A stretch of DNA of 64,000 nt from Streptococcus sanguinis SK355. Lineage in GTDB: Bacteria > Bacillota > Bacilli > Lactobacillales > Streptococcaceae. This document shows positions 18,048-26,211 of the stretch, in pieces. The position numbers and the translations under genes were made by a program. The DNA is taken from assembly GCF_000212855.1 (NCBI RefSeq), contig NZ_GL890993.1:1042705-1106704 (forward strand), given 5' to 3'. Within the stretch, counting starts at the first letter, position 1, and each line of letters opens with the position of its first letter. The notes under the pieces were generated by a model. It saw only the letters and a list, made by a program, of their open reading frames with translations, was not told the DNA's origin and searched no databases.

Positions 18048-18846
18048 ACGATTTATTTTTTCAAGTGTCATTTTACTGGCCCTCCTCATCTGTGCTCTCT
18101 TTGCTCCCTATCTATCCTCTTTTGATCCCCAGCATGTGGAGATCTCAAATAAACTAATGCCGCCTGATGCAGTTCATCTGCTGGGAACGGATCAGCTAGG
18201 CAGAGACGTCTTGTCTCGTCTGCTGCATGGGGCTCGTTACTCCCTCTTTTTATCCTTGACCATCAGTCTACTGGAGGTGGTCATCGGTGTGACAGTCGGC
18301 TTACTGATTGGATGGTACCAAGGCAAGGCTGAAGCGACCTTTTTATGGTTTGTAAATGTTATTTCTGCCTTTCCAAGCTTCCTGCTATCGCTAGCTACCG
18401 TTGGGATATTGGGACAGGGAATGACCAATATGATTTTAGCCATTGTCATCATAGAGTGGGTCTACTATGCTCGGGTGACGGCCAATCTGGTCAAGAGTGC
18501 CAAGGAGGAAGCCTATGTCATTTCTGCCCAGACCATGGGACTCTCCCAGTTCCATATCCTCAAAACCCATATCCTGCCCTTTATCTACAAGCCCATTTTG
18601 ATTATTGTGCTCATGAATATCGGGAATATCATTCTCATGATTTCTGGCTTTTCCTTCTTGGGAATCGGTGTCCAGCCCAACATTACCGAGTGGGGCATGA
18701 TGCTGCATGATGCTAGAAGCCATTTTCAAACGGCAACTTGGATGATGCTGGCGCCTGGACTAGCTATCTTTCTGACAGTGGTCGCCTTTAATCTATTTGC
18801 CGAATGCTTTGAAGAGAAAGGCTGGAAACAGATATGGAAAAAATAG
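18040..18846 (+). CDS. Nickel/cobalt-type ABC permease (NikC-like)
   Basis: 268 aa permease of the DppC/NikC group. LLGTDQLGRDVLSRLLHGAR (about residues 46-65) is diagnostic. The coupling loop is AKEEAYVISAQTMGLSQFHI (about 150-170), and FSFLGIGVQPNITEWGMMLH closes the family pattern. It overlaps the NikB-like gene by 8 nt and the NikD-like ATPase by 13 nt. Confidence 0.92.
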   Translation: MSKRFIFSSVILLALLICALFAPYLSSFDPQHVEISNKLMPPDAVHLLGTDQLGRDVLSRLLHGARYSLFLSLTISLLEVVIGVTVGLLIGWYQGKAEATFLWFVNVISAFPSFLLSLATVGILGQGMTNMILAIVIIEWVYYARVTANLVKSAKEEAYVISAQTMGLSQFHILKTHILPFIYKPILIIVLMNIGNIILMISGFSFLGIGVQPNITEWGMMLHDARSHFQTATWMMLAPGLAIFLTVVAFNLFAECFEEKGWKQIWKK

Positions 18847-19625
18847 CAGTAAAGAAACTGACAGCCCAAATCGAGCAAAAGACCATTCTGCAGAACATCA
18901 GCTTTGAAGTGGAGGCAGGGCAGTCGCTGCTCATTATCGGGGAAAGTGGGTCTGGCAAAACCCTCTTAACCAAGATATTGATTGGTCAGCTGCCTTCATC
19001 CTTGAGCATGCAAGGAGAAGTTCACTACGGATCCCTGGCTTTGGAGCGAAATTCTCTCAAAGCTTGGCAGCAGCTACGAGGCAGTCAAGTAGCCTATATG
19101 TCTCAAAATCCGATGGCTATGTTCAATCCCTTTCAGACCATTCAAAGCCATTTTTGGGAAACTCTACGCAGCCATAGCAAGATTTCAAAAAGCGCTTGTC
19201 TGGCTAAGGCAGTAGCTTCCATGAAAGAGGTGCGACTGGGAGAGCCGGAAGAGCTTTTGAAGAAATATCCTTTTGAGCTCAGCGGCGGTATGCTGCAGCG
19301 GGTCATGTTGGCTATCTTGCTCTGCCTAGAGCCAGAAACCATCATTTTGGATGAGCCAACTTCAGCTCTAGATATCCACAATCGCGAGCAGATTATTCTC
19401 ATCTTAAAGGAGCAGCTGGCTAAGGGAAAGACTCTCATCACAGTGACCCATGATTATCATTTAGCGCGAGAGCTAGGAGGCAAGATGCTTGTCATGTATC
19501 AGGGGGCTATCATGGAGGAAGGGCCAGTGTCCAAGCTCCTCGAAAGTCCTTCGCAATCCTATAGTCAAGACCTTATCTTAGGAAATCCATACGAACGGTT
19601 GGTGAGACAAGATGCTGGAATGTAG
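18834..19625 (+). CDS. Nickel/cobalt-type ABC ATPase (NikD-like)
   Basis: 263 aa ATPase. Walker A IGESGSGKTLLTK (about residues 34-46), signature ELSGGMLQRVMLAILL (about 147-162), Walker B IILDEPTSALD (about 169-179) and VTHDYHLA are present. It overlaps the NikC-like gene by 13 nt and the NikE-like gene by 14 nt. Confidence 0.92.
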   Translation: MEKIAVKKLTAQIEQKTILQNISFEVEAGQSLLIIGESGSGKTLLTKILIGQLPSSLSMQGEVHYGSLALERNSLKAWQQLRGSQVAYMSQNPMAMFNPFQTIQSHFWETLRSHSKISKSACLAKAVASMKEVRLGEPEELLKKYPFELSGGMLQRVMLAILLCLEPETIILDEPTSALDIHNREQIILILKEQLAKGKTLITVTHDYHLARELGGKMLVMYQGAIMEEGPVSKLLESPSQSYSQDLILGNPYERLVRQDAGM

Positions 19626-20322
19626 ACATGTTTTTAAAAAATTCGATGGGAAAATGGTTGTCAAAGACTGTAACTTCTCCGTCCATAAGGGTGAAATGAT
19701 CGGCCTGATGGGCGAGAGCGGCAGTGGTAAGAGCACGCTGGCTAAATTGCTACTTGGTTTAGAAAAGCCCAGTCAGGGTGAGATCCTGCTGGATGGCCAG
19801 CCCTACTCAGTCAAAAAATCTGGGGTGAGAATCCTGCTGGTTTTTCAGGACTCGCTTCACTCAGTCAATCCGAACTTTACAGTCGAGCAGGTCTTGACAG
19901 AGGCGCTGCCAAAAGATGTGGCTAGAGAAGAGATAGAAGCCATTCTAGAAGACGTCGGTCTAGATAAAAGCTATCTGAATCAGCCAGCGCGCCAGCTCAG
20001 TGGCGGTCAGCTCCAGAGGATTTGCATCGCCCGCGGCCTGCTCTTAAAGCCAGATATTCTTATCTTTGATGAGGCTCTGAGCGGTCTGGATCCCATTGTT
20101 CAAGGCAGGTTGTTACGCCTCCTATATGATTTGTGGGAGAAATACCAGCTGACCTATGTCTTCATCTCTCATGACTTCAAGCTGAGCTACGCTCTCTGCC
20201 ATCGGATTTTAGTCATGGCAGATGGGGAAATCGTTGACGAGATAAAGGACTTTGAACTTCCTATTCAGGCTCATCACCCTGTGACAAAAAAATTGATAGG
20301 CGACAAGGGACATTTCAGTTGA
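19612..20322 (+). CDS. Nickel/cobalt-type ABC ATPase (NikE-like)
   Basis: 236 aa ATPase, short for the Opp/NikE class because the C-terminal oligopeptide-transporter extension is lacking. Walker A MGESGSGKSTLAK (about residues 34-46), signature QLSGGQLQRICIARGLL (about 128-144), Walker B ILIFDEALSGLD (about 148-159) and SHDFKLSYALC are present. It overlaps the NikD-like gene by 14 nt and closes the importer operon. Confidence 0.92.
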   Translation: MLECRHVFKKFDGKMVVKDCNFSVHKGEMIGLMGESGSGKSTLAKLLLGLEKPSQGEILLDGQPYSVKKSGVRILLVFQDSLHSVNPNFTVEQVLTEALPKDVAREEIEAILEDVGLDKSYLNQPARQLSGGQLQRICIARGLLLKPDILIFDEALSGLDPIVQGRLLRLLYDLWEKYQLTYVFISHDFKLSYALCHRILVMADGEIVDEIKDFELPIQAHHPVTKKLIGDKGHFS

Positions 20323-20374
20323 TGCATGCCCCAGCTAGCTAATCTATTTTAAAATTAAAAATAAAGGAACATAT

Positions 20375-20950
20375 ATGAAACGTACTTTTGAAACGAGAAA
20401 ACTTTACTTCGGCTTTCCAGTCTTCTTTTTAGGCTATAAGGACGATGTGCACGGCTATAATATTTCGACTTCTAGCTCAGTTTATTCCTTGGGCAGCATG
20501 ATGGTTATTGCCATGCGTACCAAGGGGAATGCCATTACAGAGATTACTAAGCACCAGCAATTCACAGTCAATGTCCCAGAGAAGGATTTGACCAAAGAGT
20601 CTGAAATTGCCGGCTTCAACAGCCGCAAGGACAAGTTTGCCCTGACCGGTCTTAGCTACACAATCGGAGAGACGGTGGATGCTCCGCTGGTAGACCAATG
20701 CCCTGTTTCCATTGAGTGTCAGGTGCTGGATATGGTCGAATGCGGTGCCCTGACCAATGTCATCGCCCGTGTTACTCGGCGCGTGGTGGATGAGGATTTG
20801 ATTGATGAGAATGACGCTTTCCGCAGCGACCGCTTTTCTCCTATCAGCTATATGGGAGACGGCGATGGACGGCTTTACCGCTATTTCAGCGACGAGTCAG
20901 TCAAGATGGGCTCCATTATCAAAGAAATCCGCAAACAAGAAGAAAAATAA
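20375..20950 (+). CDS. Flavin reductase-like domain protein
   Basis: 191 aa protein of the flavin-reductase-like (FMN-binding split barrel) family. Recognisable parts are GYNISTSSSVYSLGSMMVIAMR (about residues 28-49), FTVNVPEKDLTKESEIAGF (about 64-82) and PVSIECQVLDMVECG (about 109-123). Its place 52 nt after the nik-type importer genes and before a strong terminator suggests co-transcription. A reductase that releases metal from a chelate, or that reduces cob(II)/cob(III)alamin through reduced flavin, would fit but is inference. It may equally be a general FMN oxidoreductase. Confidence 0.8.
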   Translation: MKRTFETRKLYFGFPVFFLGYKDDVHGYNISTSSSVYSLGSMMVIAMRTKGNAITEITKHQQFTVNVPEKDLTKESEIAGFNSRKDKFALTGLSYTIGETVDAPLVDQCPVSIECQVLDMVECGALTNVIARVTRRVVDEDLIDENDAFRSDRFSPISYMGDGDGRLYRYFSDESVKMGSIIKEIRKQEEK

Positions 20951-20952
20951 AG

Positions 20953-20993
20953 AAACCGCTGAGATATTTAAGTCTCAGCGGTTTAGTTTTTTA
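20953..20993. terminator. Strong bidirectional terminator between flavin reductase gene and queG
   Basis: A perfect 12-bp inverted repeat, AAACCGCTGAGA (20953-20964) with TCTCAGCGGTTT (20973-20984), has an 8 nt loop. It is followed by AGTTTTTTATT on the plus strand and flanked by A-rich sequence for the minus strand. It overlaps the last two bases of the queG stop codon, so it serves both convergent genes. Confidence 0.9.
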
Positions 20994-22125
20994 TTATAAG
21001 TCTTTCTTCTAGGCCAAATTTCTCTAGGAAACGGCCTTGCTCTTCTTGGATTTGCGGTGTCGGATTTTTGACACTCATGACTAGCTCCACCATCTCTGGA
21101 TGGACTTCACGTACCAGCTGACTCAGAGCCCAGATAGCTGTAGCGACATGAATCGGATTTTGCCCCTTGTCGATAATTTCCAGCAGTTTGGGAATGGCAG
21201 AGCGGTCGTTGGCATTTGCCAGAGCGATAATGGCATTGCGCTGCAGGATATTTTTCCCCCGCCAGCTGCCGGCCACATGACCGAATTTCTCCTTAAACTG
21301 ACCGTTGGAAAGCTCCAAGAAAGGCAGGAGCTCCGGATGAGAAAGGTCGGGGTCAATTTCTGTCGCCAGAGGATTGTCCAAGCCTTTATTATAGGGACAG
21401 CAGATTTGGCAGATATCGCAGCCATAGATGACAGTCTTAATCTTCTTGCGAAATTCCAGATCCATGACGCCCTTGTCCTGAGTCTGAAAGGACAGACAGC
21501 GCTTGGCATTCATAGTACCGTCGCCAATCAGGCAGGAAGTAGGGCAGGCTGTTACACAGCGGTTGCAGTCTCCACAGCCGTAGTCGACGGGCTGATCAGG
21601 CTCGATGTCCAGATTGGTGATGAGTTCGCCCAGAAACATATAGGAGCCAAATTCCTTGGAGATGACCAAGCCGTTCTTGCCGATAAAGCCGATTCCTGCT
21701 CTCTGGGCTACAGCAGTATCGACCAAGGCGCCCGTGTCCACCATGCCCTTGTATTCAAAGTCAGCGGTCAGCTCTTCGATTCCCTTGGCAAGCCGGTCCA
21801 GCTTGTCTTGCAGGACATAGTGGTAGTCCAATCCCCAGCTGTTGGGGGTAAATTTCCCCCGCTTGTAGGCCGTTTTCTGAGGCTGCTGCTTGAGCTTGTG
21901 GGGGTAGGCGACTGCGATAGAGATAATGGTCTTGGCTGAGGATAGACTCAGTTTAGGCTTGATCCGCTCCTCGATGTTCTTGTGCTCAAATCCTGAATTT
22001 CGCCCTTCTTCTACAGCCAAGCGCAGCGATTTCTCCAGATAGTCAAAATCATCCGCTGTCGTAAAGCCAATCTTAGAAATCCCAATGTCTTTTGCTAAGT
22101 TAATAATTTCTTCTTTGATGTTCAT
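20983..22125 (-). CDS. queG: Epoxyqueuosine reductase
   Basis: Cobalamin- and iron-sulfur-dependent enzyme that reduces epoxyqueuosine to queuosine in tRNA. The start is ATG at 22125 (MNIKEEIINLAKDIGISKIG), not the upstream in-frame 22200, giving the usual 380 aa. Two ferredoxin-like 4Fe-4S motifs are clear: CGDCNRCVTACPTSC (about residues 185-199) and CDICQICCPYN (about 238-248). A HEAT-like tail (AIIALANANDRSAIPKLLEI) follows. It is convergent with the importer operon. It is one of the few housekeeping B12 users in streptococci, so its place next to B12 genes is notable though possibly accidental. Confidence 0.95.
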   Translation of the reverse strand: MNIKEEIINLAKDIGISKIGFTTADDFDYLEKSLRLAVEEGRNSGFEHKNIEERIKPKLSLSSAKTIISIAVAYPHKLKQQPQKTAYKRGKFTPNSWGLDYHYVLQDKLDRLAKGIEELTADFEYKGMVDTGALVDTAVAQRAGIGFIGKNGLVISKEFGSYMFLGELITNLDIEPDQPVDYGCGDCNRCVTACPTSCLIGDGTMNAKRCLSFQTQDKGVMDLEFRKKIKTVIYGCDICQICCPYNKGLDNPLATEIDPDLSHPELLPFLELSNGQFKEKFGHVAGSWRGKNILQRNAIIALANANDRSAIPKLLEIIDKGQNPIHVATAIWALSQLVREVHPEMVELVMSVKNPTPQIQEEQGRFLEKFGLEERLIIKN

Positions 22126-22234
22126 TGTTTCTATTATAGCGGAAAAATGCCAACTTGGCGAATGATTGAGAAAGGGCCGCCTCCTATATAGATATACCAA
22201 TATTTTATAAGACTTCCTAATCCTATAGCCTATA

Positions 22235-22243
22235 TGATATAAT
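22235..22243 (+). promoter_or_regulatory. Extended -10 promoter for the 22.3 kb membrane protein gene
   Basis: TGATATAAT at 22235-22243 is a TGn-extended -10 box, with no clear -35 in front. It lies about 70 nt upstream of ATG 22315 and is divergent from queG. Confidence 0.55.
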
Positions 22244-22314
22244 GAAATGTAGAACTTTTTTATAGAAAATTCTGCAAAGTTTAGGGAATTTTTTTAATAA
22301 ATGGGAGTTATAAT

Positions 22315-22956
22315 ATGAAAAAGAGATATTATGAGTTTTTGAATGTTCTTGTTACGGATTGTAATCCAATCAGAAACTTAGATTTTTATAAGGCTGGTTT
22401 AATTGAGTTATTTTTTATCTCACTGGTATCTATAGTTTCTATTTTCTTACGCGGTGAGATGCATCACCTGAGCATGATGGTCATGAATTTTACTATCGTT
22501 CACGCGCTTATTTTGTTCCTGGCCTTTTTACTCTTCCAAAAGTTTTTTGATACCAAAGCCCTGCAGCTCATTCCGACCAGCTCTTACCTATTTCTTCATT
22601 TTGAATTGCTTTTTTGGGGCTCCATCTTTTTTGGTGAGAACTACTTGGCATTTTTTATGATTTTTATCATACTCAGCTTGTCTTATCAGCTGATCAATTT
22701 GCTCTATCAGATGGTGATCGTTTCAAAATTGAGATATTTTGAACAGAAGCAAAAGATTAATATTTTGCAGATTCATGCCATCGTTTTGTGCTGCCTGTCA
22801 GCAGGAGTAGCAGTCATCACTCGCTTGTTTATGCTGTCAGGAATCTATATGATTATTGCCTTGGTAGGCTTGAGTATCGCATTGACGCCCTTGTATCTAC
22901 TGGGCTATGCACAAGTTTTCACAGGCTGGAGAAATCAAGTGCCTGAAAAATGGTAG
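22315..22956 (+). CDS. Six-span membrane protein of unknown function
   Basis: 213 aa, not recognised. It starts MKKRYYEFLNVLVTDCNPIR after GGGAG at 22303-22307. Six hydrophobic stretches are visible at about residues 25-45, 55-80, 85-105, 110-135, 145-170 and 175-198, giving a polytopic cytoplasmic-membrane protein. No catalytic or binding motif is apparent. It is monocistronic: an extended -10 precedes it and a terminator at 23050 follows. Its codon use is AT-richer than the adjacent cob genes. Function unknown. Confidence 0.7.
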   Translation: MKKRYYEFLNVLVTDCNPIRNLDFYKAGLIELFFISLVSIVSIFLRGEMHHLSMMVMNFTIVHALILFLAFLLFQKFFDTKALQLIPTSSYLFLHFELLFWGSIFFGENYLAFFMIFIILSLSYQLINLLYQMVIVSKLRYFEQKQKINILQIHAIVLCCLSAGVAVITRLFMLSGIYMIIALVGLSIALTPLYLLGYAQVFTGWRNQVPEKW

Positions 22957-23049
22957 AATTGAAGGGGGATTGTCTGTCTAGTCTTGAATACGTTTGGTTT
23001 CCTCTAACACGTTGATTGAGAAGATTAGAGTAAATGCATTTTAATCAGT

Positions 23050-23086
23050 AAGGTAGAGAAATAATTTTTCTCTGCCTTTATTTTTT
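23050..23086 (+). terminator. Intrinsic terminator after the 22.3 kb membrane protein gene
   Basis: AAGGTAGAGAAA (23050-23061) pairs with TTTCTCTGCCTT (23067-23078), 12 pairs including one G-U, loop 5 nt. It is followed by TATTTTTTC. The 22957-23049 stretch before it shows no other feature. Confidence 0.85.
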
Positions 23087-23094
23087 CACAAATT

Positions 23095-23108
23095 TGAAAG
23101 CGCTTCAT
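23095..23108 (+). promoter_or_regulatory. CcpA-binding (cre)-like site at the HAD lipoprotein promoter
   Basis: TGAAAGCGCTTCAT carries the AAAGCGCTT core of catabolite-responsive elements. It abuts and overlaps the first base of the -35 box at 23108, a position expected to repress. Very similar cores occur at 29310 and 44796. Confidence 0.6.
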
Positions 23109-23136
23109 TGACAAAGTCAATCAGATAGTTTATAAT
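23107..23136 (+). promoter_or_regulatory. Sigma-A promoter with overlapping palindrome, HAD lipoprotein gene
   Basis: TTGACA (23108-23113), 17 nt, TATAAT (23131-23136): a consensus promoter. The -35 box lies inside the palindrome ATTGAC-AAA-GTCAAT (23107-23121), a possible operator in addition to the cre site just upstream. Confidence 0.85.
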
Positions 23137-23262
23137 ATAATAACAGTATAGAAAATGGCAAGGAAGCCTGATTTGATCGCAATGAAGCGAGTGTTTCAGA
23201 ATCAAAGGGTTTTTCTATGCCATTTTTTTGCGCACTATTATTTTTTATGGAGGATTGTTTCT

Positions 23263-24579
23263 ATGCGGACAAAAGGAATTGTGCTGCTTTGTGGCTTGGC
23301 TTTGCTTCTGGGAGCCTGTCAAGCGGGGAATAATAAGACGACGACTGAGTCATCCTCGGCTAAGACGGAGACAACAGATAAGGACAAGGCTAAGACTTTG
23401 GATAAAGGTGTCTGGGAAGACAAGCTTTATGCCCGTCTGACCAAGCTCATCAAGGAGAATGGGAACACTAGTTCTACCTACGATAAAAATAAAAAACCTT
23501 ATGCCGTCTTTGACTGGGACAATACGACAGTCATTAATGACATTGGCGAAGCAACCTTTACCTATCAAATTGAAAATCTGGCCTTTAAGATGACGCCGGA
23601 AGAATTTGACCAAGCAGTGCGGACCAATATACCGAGCGACGATTTTGTTGAGGATTACCATAACAAAGATGGTGAGCCAGTGAATATTGACAAGATTGCG
23701 GCTGACTTGCTTTCTGACTACACAGCTATTTACAATAGCTATAAGGGAATGCAAGGGGACAAGTCTCTGGAAGAAGTCAAAAAGACTGATGAATATCAAG
23801 ACTTTGCTGCTAAACTCCGGTATCTTTACGAAGCGATTGGTGACACCTTCAGCTCAGACATCAGCTATCCATGGGTGACCTACCTCTACGCAGGTATGAC
23901 TTCTGAAGAAGTTCAAGCCCTATCTGAAAAGTCTATTGACCAGGCTCTTGAGGACAAGCTGACTTCTGAAACCTGGGAAAGTCCGGAAGGCTTGAAAGGC
24001 GAGTCAGGCCAAATCAGTGTAACTTTCAAGCGGGGGGTTCGCTCCGTTAAGGAAATGCAAAATCTCTACAAGACTCTGATGGCTAACGGCATTGATGTCT
24101 ATATCTGTTCAGCGTCTTATATTGATGTGATTATCCCTTATGCTAGCAATTCTAAGTATAGCTACAATATTCCTAAAGAAAATGTCACTGCTATGCGCCT
24201 GAAAAAGGATGACAAGGGTGTGATTCAGCCGGAATACGATACCAACTATGCTCAGACTCAGGGTGAGGGCAAGACAGAGACTATCAAGAAGCTGATTGCT
24301 GTCAATCATGACAATCAAGAACCAATCCTGATTGCCGGCGATAGTAATGGTGACTATGCTATGCTCAAGGACTTCCCTAAAATGCAAATGGGTATCATCT
24401 TCAATCTTTTGAGAGATCCTAGCAAGGGAATCGGTCTTTTGCAAACAAAGGCAATTGAAACTTACGGCCAGAAAGATGCCCTTTACTACCTGCAAGGCCG
24501 CGATGAAAATAAAGGTGTACTGCTCAATGGCAGGGAAACTATCAAACTAGATAGTAAGGAAGCCCAGCTCAGCAAATAG
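23263..24579 (+). CDS. HAD-superfamily phosphatase lipoprotein
   Basis: 438 aa lipoprotein. ATG 23263 is chosen because GGAGG lies about 10 nt upstream and MRTKGIVLLCGLALLLGAC is a full signal with lipobox LGAC; the longer in-frame start has no ribosome site. HAD motif I is FDWDNTTVINDIG (about residues 86-98), motif II is ICSASYIDV (about 285), and motif IV is IAGDSNGDYAM (about 358-368), so it should be a surface-anchored acid-type phosphatase. The overall plan recalls phosphorylcholine/phosphoethanolamine phosphatases, which would supply ethanolamine, but this is inference. Consensus promoter, cre-like site and palindrome precede it. The next gene starts 30 nt after its stop. Confidence 0.85.
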   Translation: MRTKGIVLLCGLALLLGACQAGNNKTTTESSSAKTETTDKDKAKTLDKGVWEDKLYARLTKLIKENGNTSSTYDKNKKPYAVFDWDNTTVINDIGEATFTYQIENLAFKMTPEEFDQAVRTNIPSDDFVEDYHNKDGEPVNIDKIAADLLSDYTAIYNSYKGMQGDKSLEEVKKTDEYQDFAAKLRYLYEAIGDTFSSDISYPWVTYLYAGMTSEEVQALSEKSIDQALEDKLTSETWESPEGLKGESGQISVTFKRGVRSVKEMQNLYKTLMANGIDVYICSASYIDVIIPYASNSKYSYNIPKENVTAMRLKKDDKGVIQPEYDTNYAQTQGEGKTETIKKLIAVNHDNQEPILIAGDSNGDYAMLKDFPKMQMGIIFNLLRDPSKGIGLLQTKAIETYGQKDALYYLQGRDENKGVLLNGRETIKLDSKEAQLSK

Positions 24580-24609
24580 CGGGCAGTCCCCTGTCATAGA
24601 GAGGAATGG

Positions 24610-25053
24610 ATGCAATATATGAAAAAAATCATGTTTGTCGGTCCGGTCGGAGTGGGTAAGACCACTCTGACCCAGCGACTAAAGGGTTTGGAGCTGACCT
24701 ACTATAAGACTCAGGCGGTTGAGTTTCATGATACCATCATTGATACTCCGGGAGAATTTCTCCAACATCGTAGGTATTATAATGCCTTGAACGTGACGGG
24801 TGCAGAGGCTGATGTGATCGGTCTCTTGGTAGCAGCTTCCAATCAGATGCAGACCTTTCCTCAGGGCTTTTCCTCCCTTTTCAATCAAGAAGTGATTGGT
24901 ATTGTCACCAAGATCGATATGGCTGATAAGGAAGAGCAGATCGAAAAAGCACGGCGGCAGCTGAAAGCGGCTGGAGCCAAGGAAATTTTTGAAATATCAG
25001 CGACGGAAAACGAAGGAATTGACCGTCTTCAGGCTTATCTGGAGTCAGACTAG
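24610..25053 (+). CDS. EutP/PduV-type small GTPase
   Basis: 147 aa Ras-like GTPase of the EutP/PduV family associated with bacterial microcompartments. G1 is VGPVGVGKTTL (about residues 10-20), G3 is IIDTPGEFLQ (about 43-52), G4 is TKID (about 98) and ISATENEGI supplies G5. ATG 24610 is preferred over 24619 because GAGAGG ends 5 nt before it. It precedes cobD, separated by a possible promoter at 25074. PduV has been linked to microcompartment dynamics and EutP has been reported to have kinase-like activity, so its role here is open. Whether to call it eutP or pduV cannot be settled from sequence. Confidence 0.88.
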   Translation: MQYMKKIMFVGPVGVGKTTLTQRLKGLELTYYKTQAVEFHDTIIDTPGEFLQHRRYYNALNVTGAEADVIGLLVAASNQMQTFPQGFSSLFNQEVIGIVTKIDMADKEEQIEKARRQLKAAGAKEIFEISATENEGIDRLQAYLESD

Positions 25054-25070
25054 GGACGAGAAGTCGAATA

Positions 25071-25079
25071 TGGTATACT
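25071..25079 (+). promoter_or_regulatory. Possible extended -10 promoter for cobD-pduX-cobT-pduO
   Basis: TGGTATACT at 25071-25079 is a TGn-extended -10 box 38 nt upstream of the cobD start. There is no convincing -35. It would make the late cobalamin genes independent of the upstream GTPase gene. Confidence 0.4.
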
Positions 25080-25116
25080 AGATTCTAACAAGGAAACGAG
25101 GAAGGAATGTCTATTT

Positions 25117-26211
25117 ATGAAAGTAGAGCACGGGGGAAATGCAGCAGCTTTGGCTGAGGAATTGGGTTTTTCTCTAGAAGACTGTCTGGATTTCAGTGCC
25201 AATATCAATCCTCTGGGGATTTCTCAAAAGCTGAGGGCTTGTCTGACCGAGTCCATTGATTGGCTGGTTCATTATCCAGACATCAGCTACAGTCACTCCA
25301 GAGAGCTTTTGGCCCGGCATCATGGGCTGGACAAGGACAATGTCCTGCTGGCAAATGGTGCGGTAGAAGTCTTCTATGAGCTGGCCCGCTTCCTGCGTCC
25401 AAAGACAGTCCTGACTCTGAGCCCTACTTTCATGGAATATGAAAAAGCTTTCTCGCAAGTGCAGGCCAAGGTGGAGCGCTTTAGCCTCCCTTCCCCATCC
25501 TATGAGTGGAATCTAGCTGACATGATGCCAGCCTTGGATTCACTGACTGCAGGGGACGCTGTACTCATCTGCAATCCTAATAATCCGACGGGTAGCTTGA
25601 TTCGGCGTACTGAGCTAGAAAAGCTAGCTGAGGACCTGCAGGAGCGGCAAATCTTTTTGATACTGGATGAGGCTTTTATGGACTTTCTGGACGATGAGGA
25701 GGACTATAGTTTCGTCTCACGTCTGGCCACCTATCCAAATGCAGTAGTGGTACGGTCTCTGACCAAGTTTTATGCTATTCCTGGTCTGAGATTGGGCTAT
25801 GCTCTTAGCTGCCATCCAACTTGCTTTGATGAGATAGAGGGGAGTCGCGCTCCTTGGTCGGTCAATGCTATGGCTGATCACGCCCTGCCTGTCCTTTTGG
25901 AAGATCAGGCCTATCAGGAAGCTACCAAGCAGTGGCTTCGAGTAGAAAGAGATTTCCTTTTTCAAGGGCTGGCTGCATTTTCACAGATTCGGCCGATCAA
26001 GCCTAGTGTCAACTATATCTTCTTTGAATATTTAGGTCGGCTGGATCTGCGTCAGGAGCTTCGGCAGAGAAAGATTTTTATCCGTTCCTGTCAAAATTAT
26101 CATGATCTGACAGAACGTCATTACCGCATAGCCATTCGCAGCCATCAGGAGAATGAACAGCTTCTGACTTGTCTGACAGAGGTCTTGGCGAAAGAGGGTC
26201 CTTATGACTAA
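25117..26211 (+). CDS. cobD: L-threonine-O-3-phosphate decarboxylase
   Basis: PLP enzyme that makes (R)-1-amino-2-propanol O-2-phosphate, the linker of the cobalamin lower ligand, from the product of PduX. 364 aa, fold type I. It starts MKVEHGGNAAALAEELGFSL, and LDFSANINPLG (about residues 24-34) is the CobD hallmark that separates it from histidinol-phosphate aminotransferase. CNPNNPTGSL (about 152) and the PLP lysine in VRSLTKFYAIPGLRLGY (about residue 217) are present. It overlaps pduX by 8 nt. Confidence 0.94.
   Translation: MKVEHGGNAAALAEELGFSLEDCLDFSANINPLGISQKLRACLTESIDWLVHYPDISYSHSRELLARHHGLDKDNVLLANGAVEVFYELARFLRPKTVLTLSPTFMEYEKAFSQVQAKVERFSLPSPSYEWNLADMMPALDSLTAGDAVLICNPNNPTGSLIRRTELEKLAEDLQERQIFLILDEAFMDFLDDEEDYSFVSRLATYPNAVVVRSLTKFYAIPGLRLGYALSCHPTCFDEIEGSRAPWSVNAMADHALPVLLEDQAYQEATKQWLRVERDFLFQGLAAFSQIRPIKPSVNYIFFEYLGRLDLRQELRQRKIFIRSCQNYHDLTERHYRIAIRSHQENEQLLTCLTEVLAKEGPYD

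Noticed and set aside
21100-21939. 279-codon plus-strand frame inside queG
   Set aside because: queG is certain from its two iron-sulfur motifs; the plus-strand frame is its shadow.
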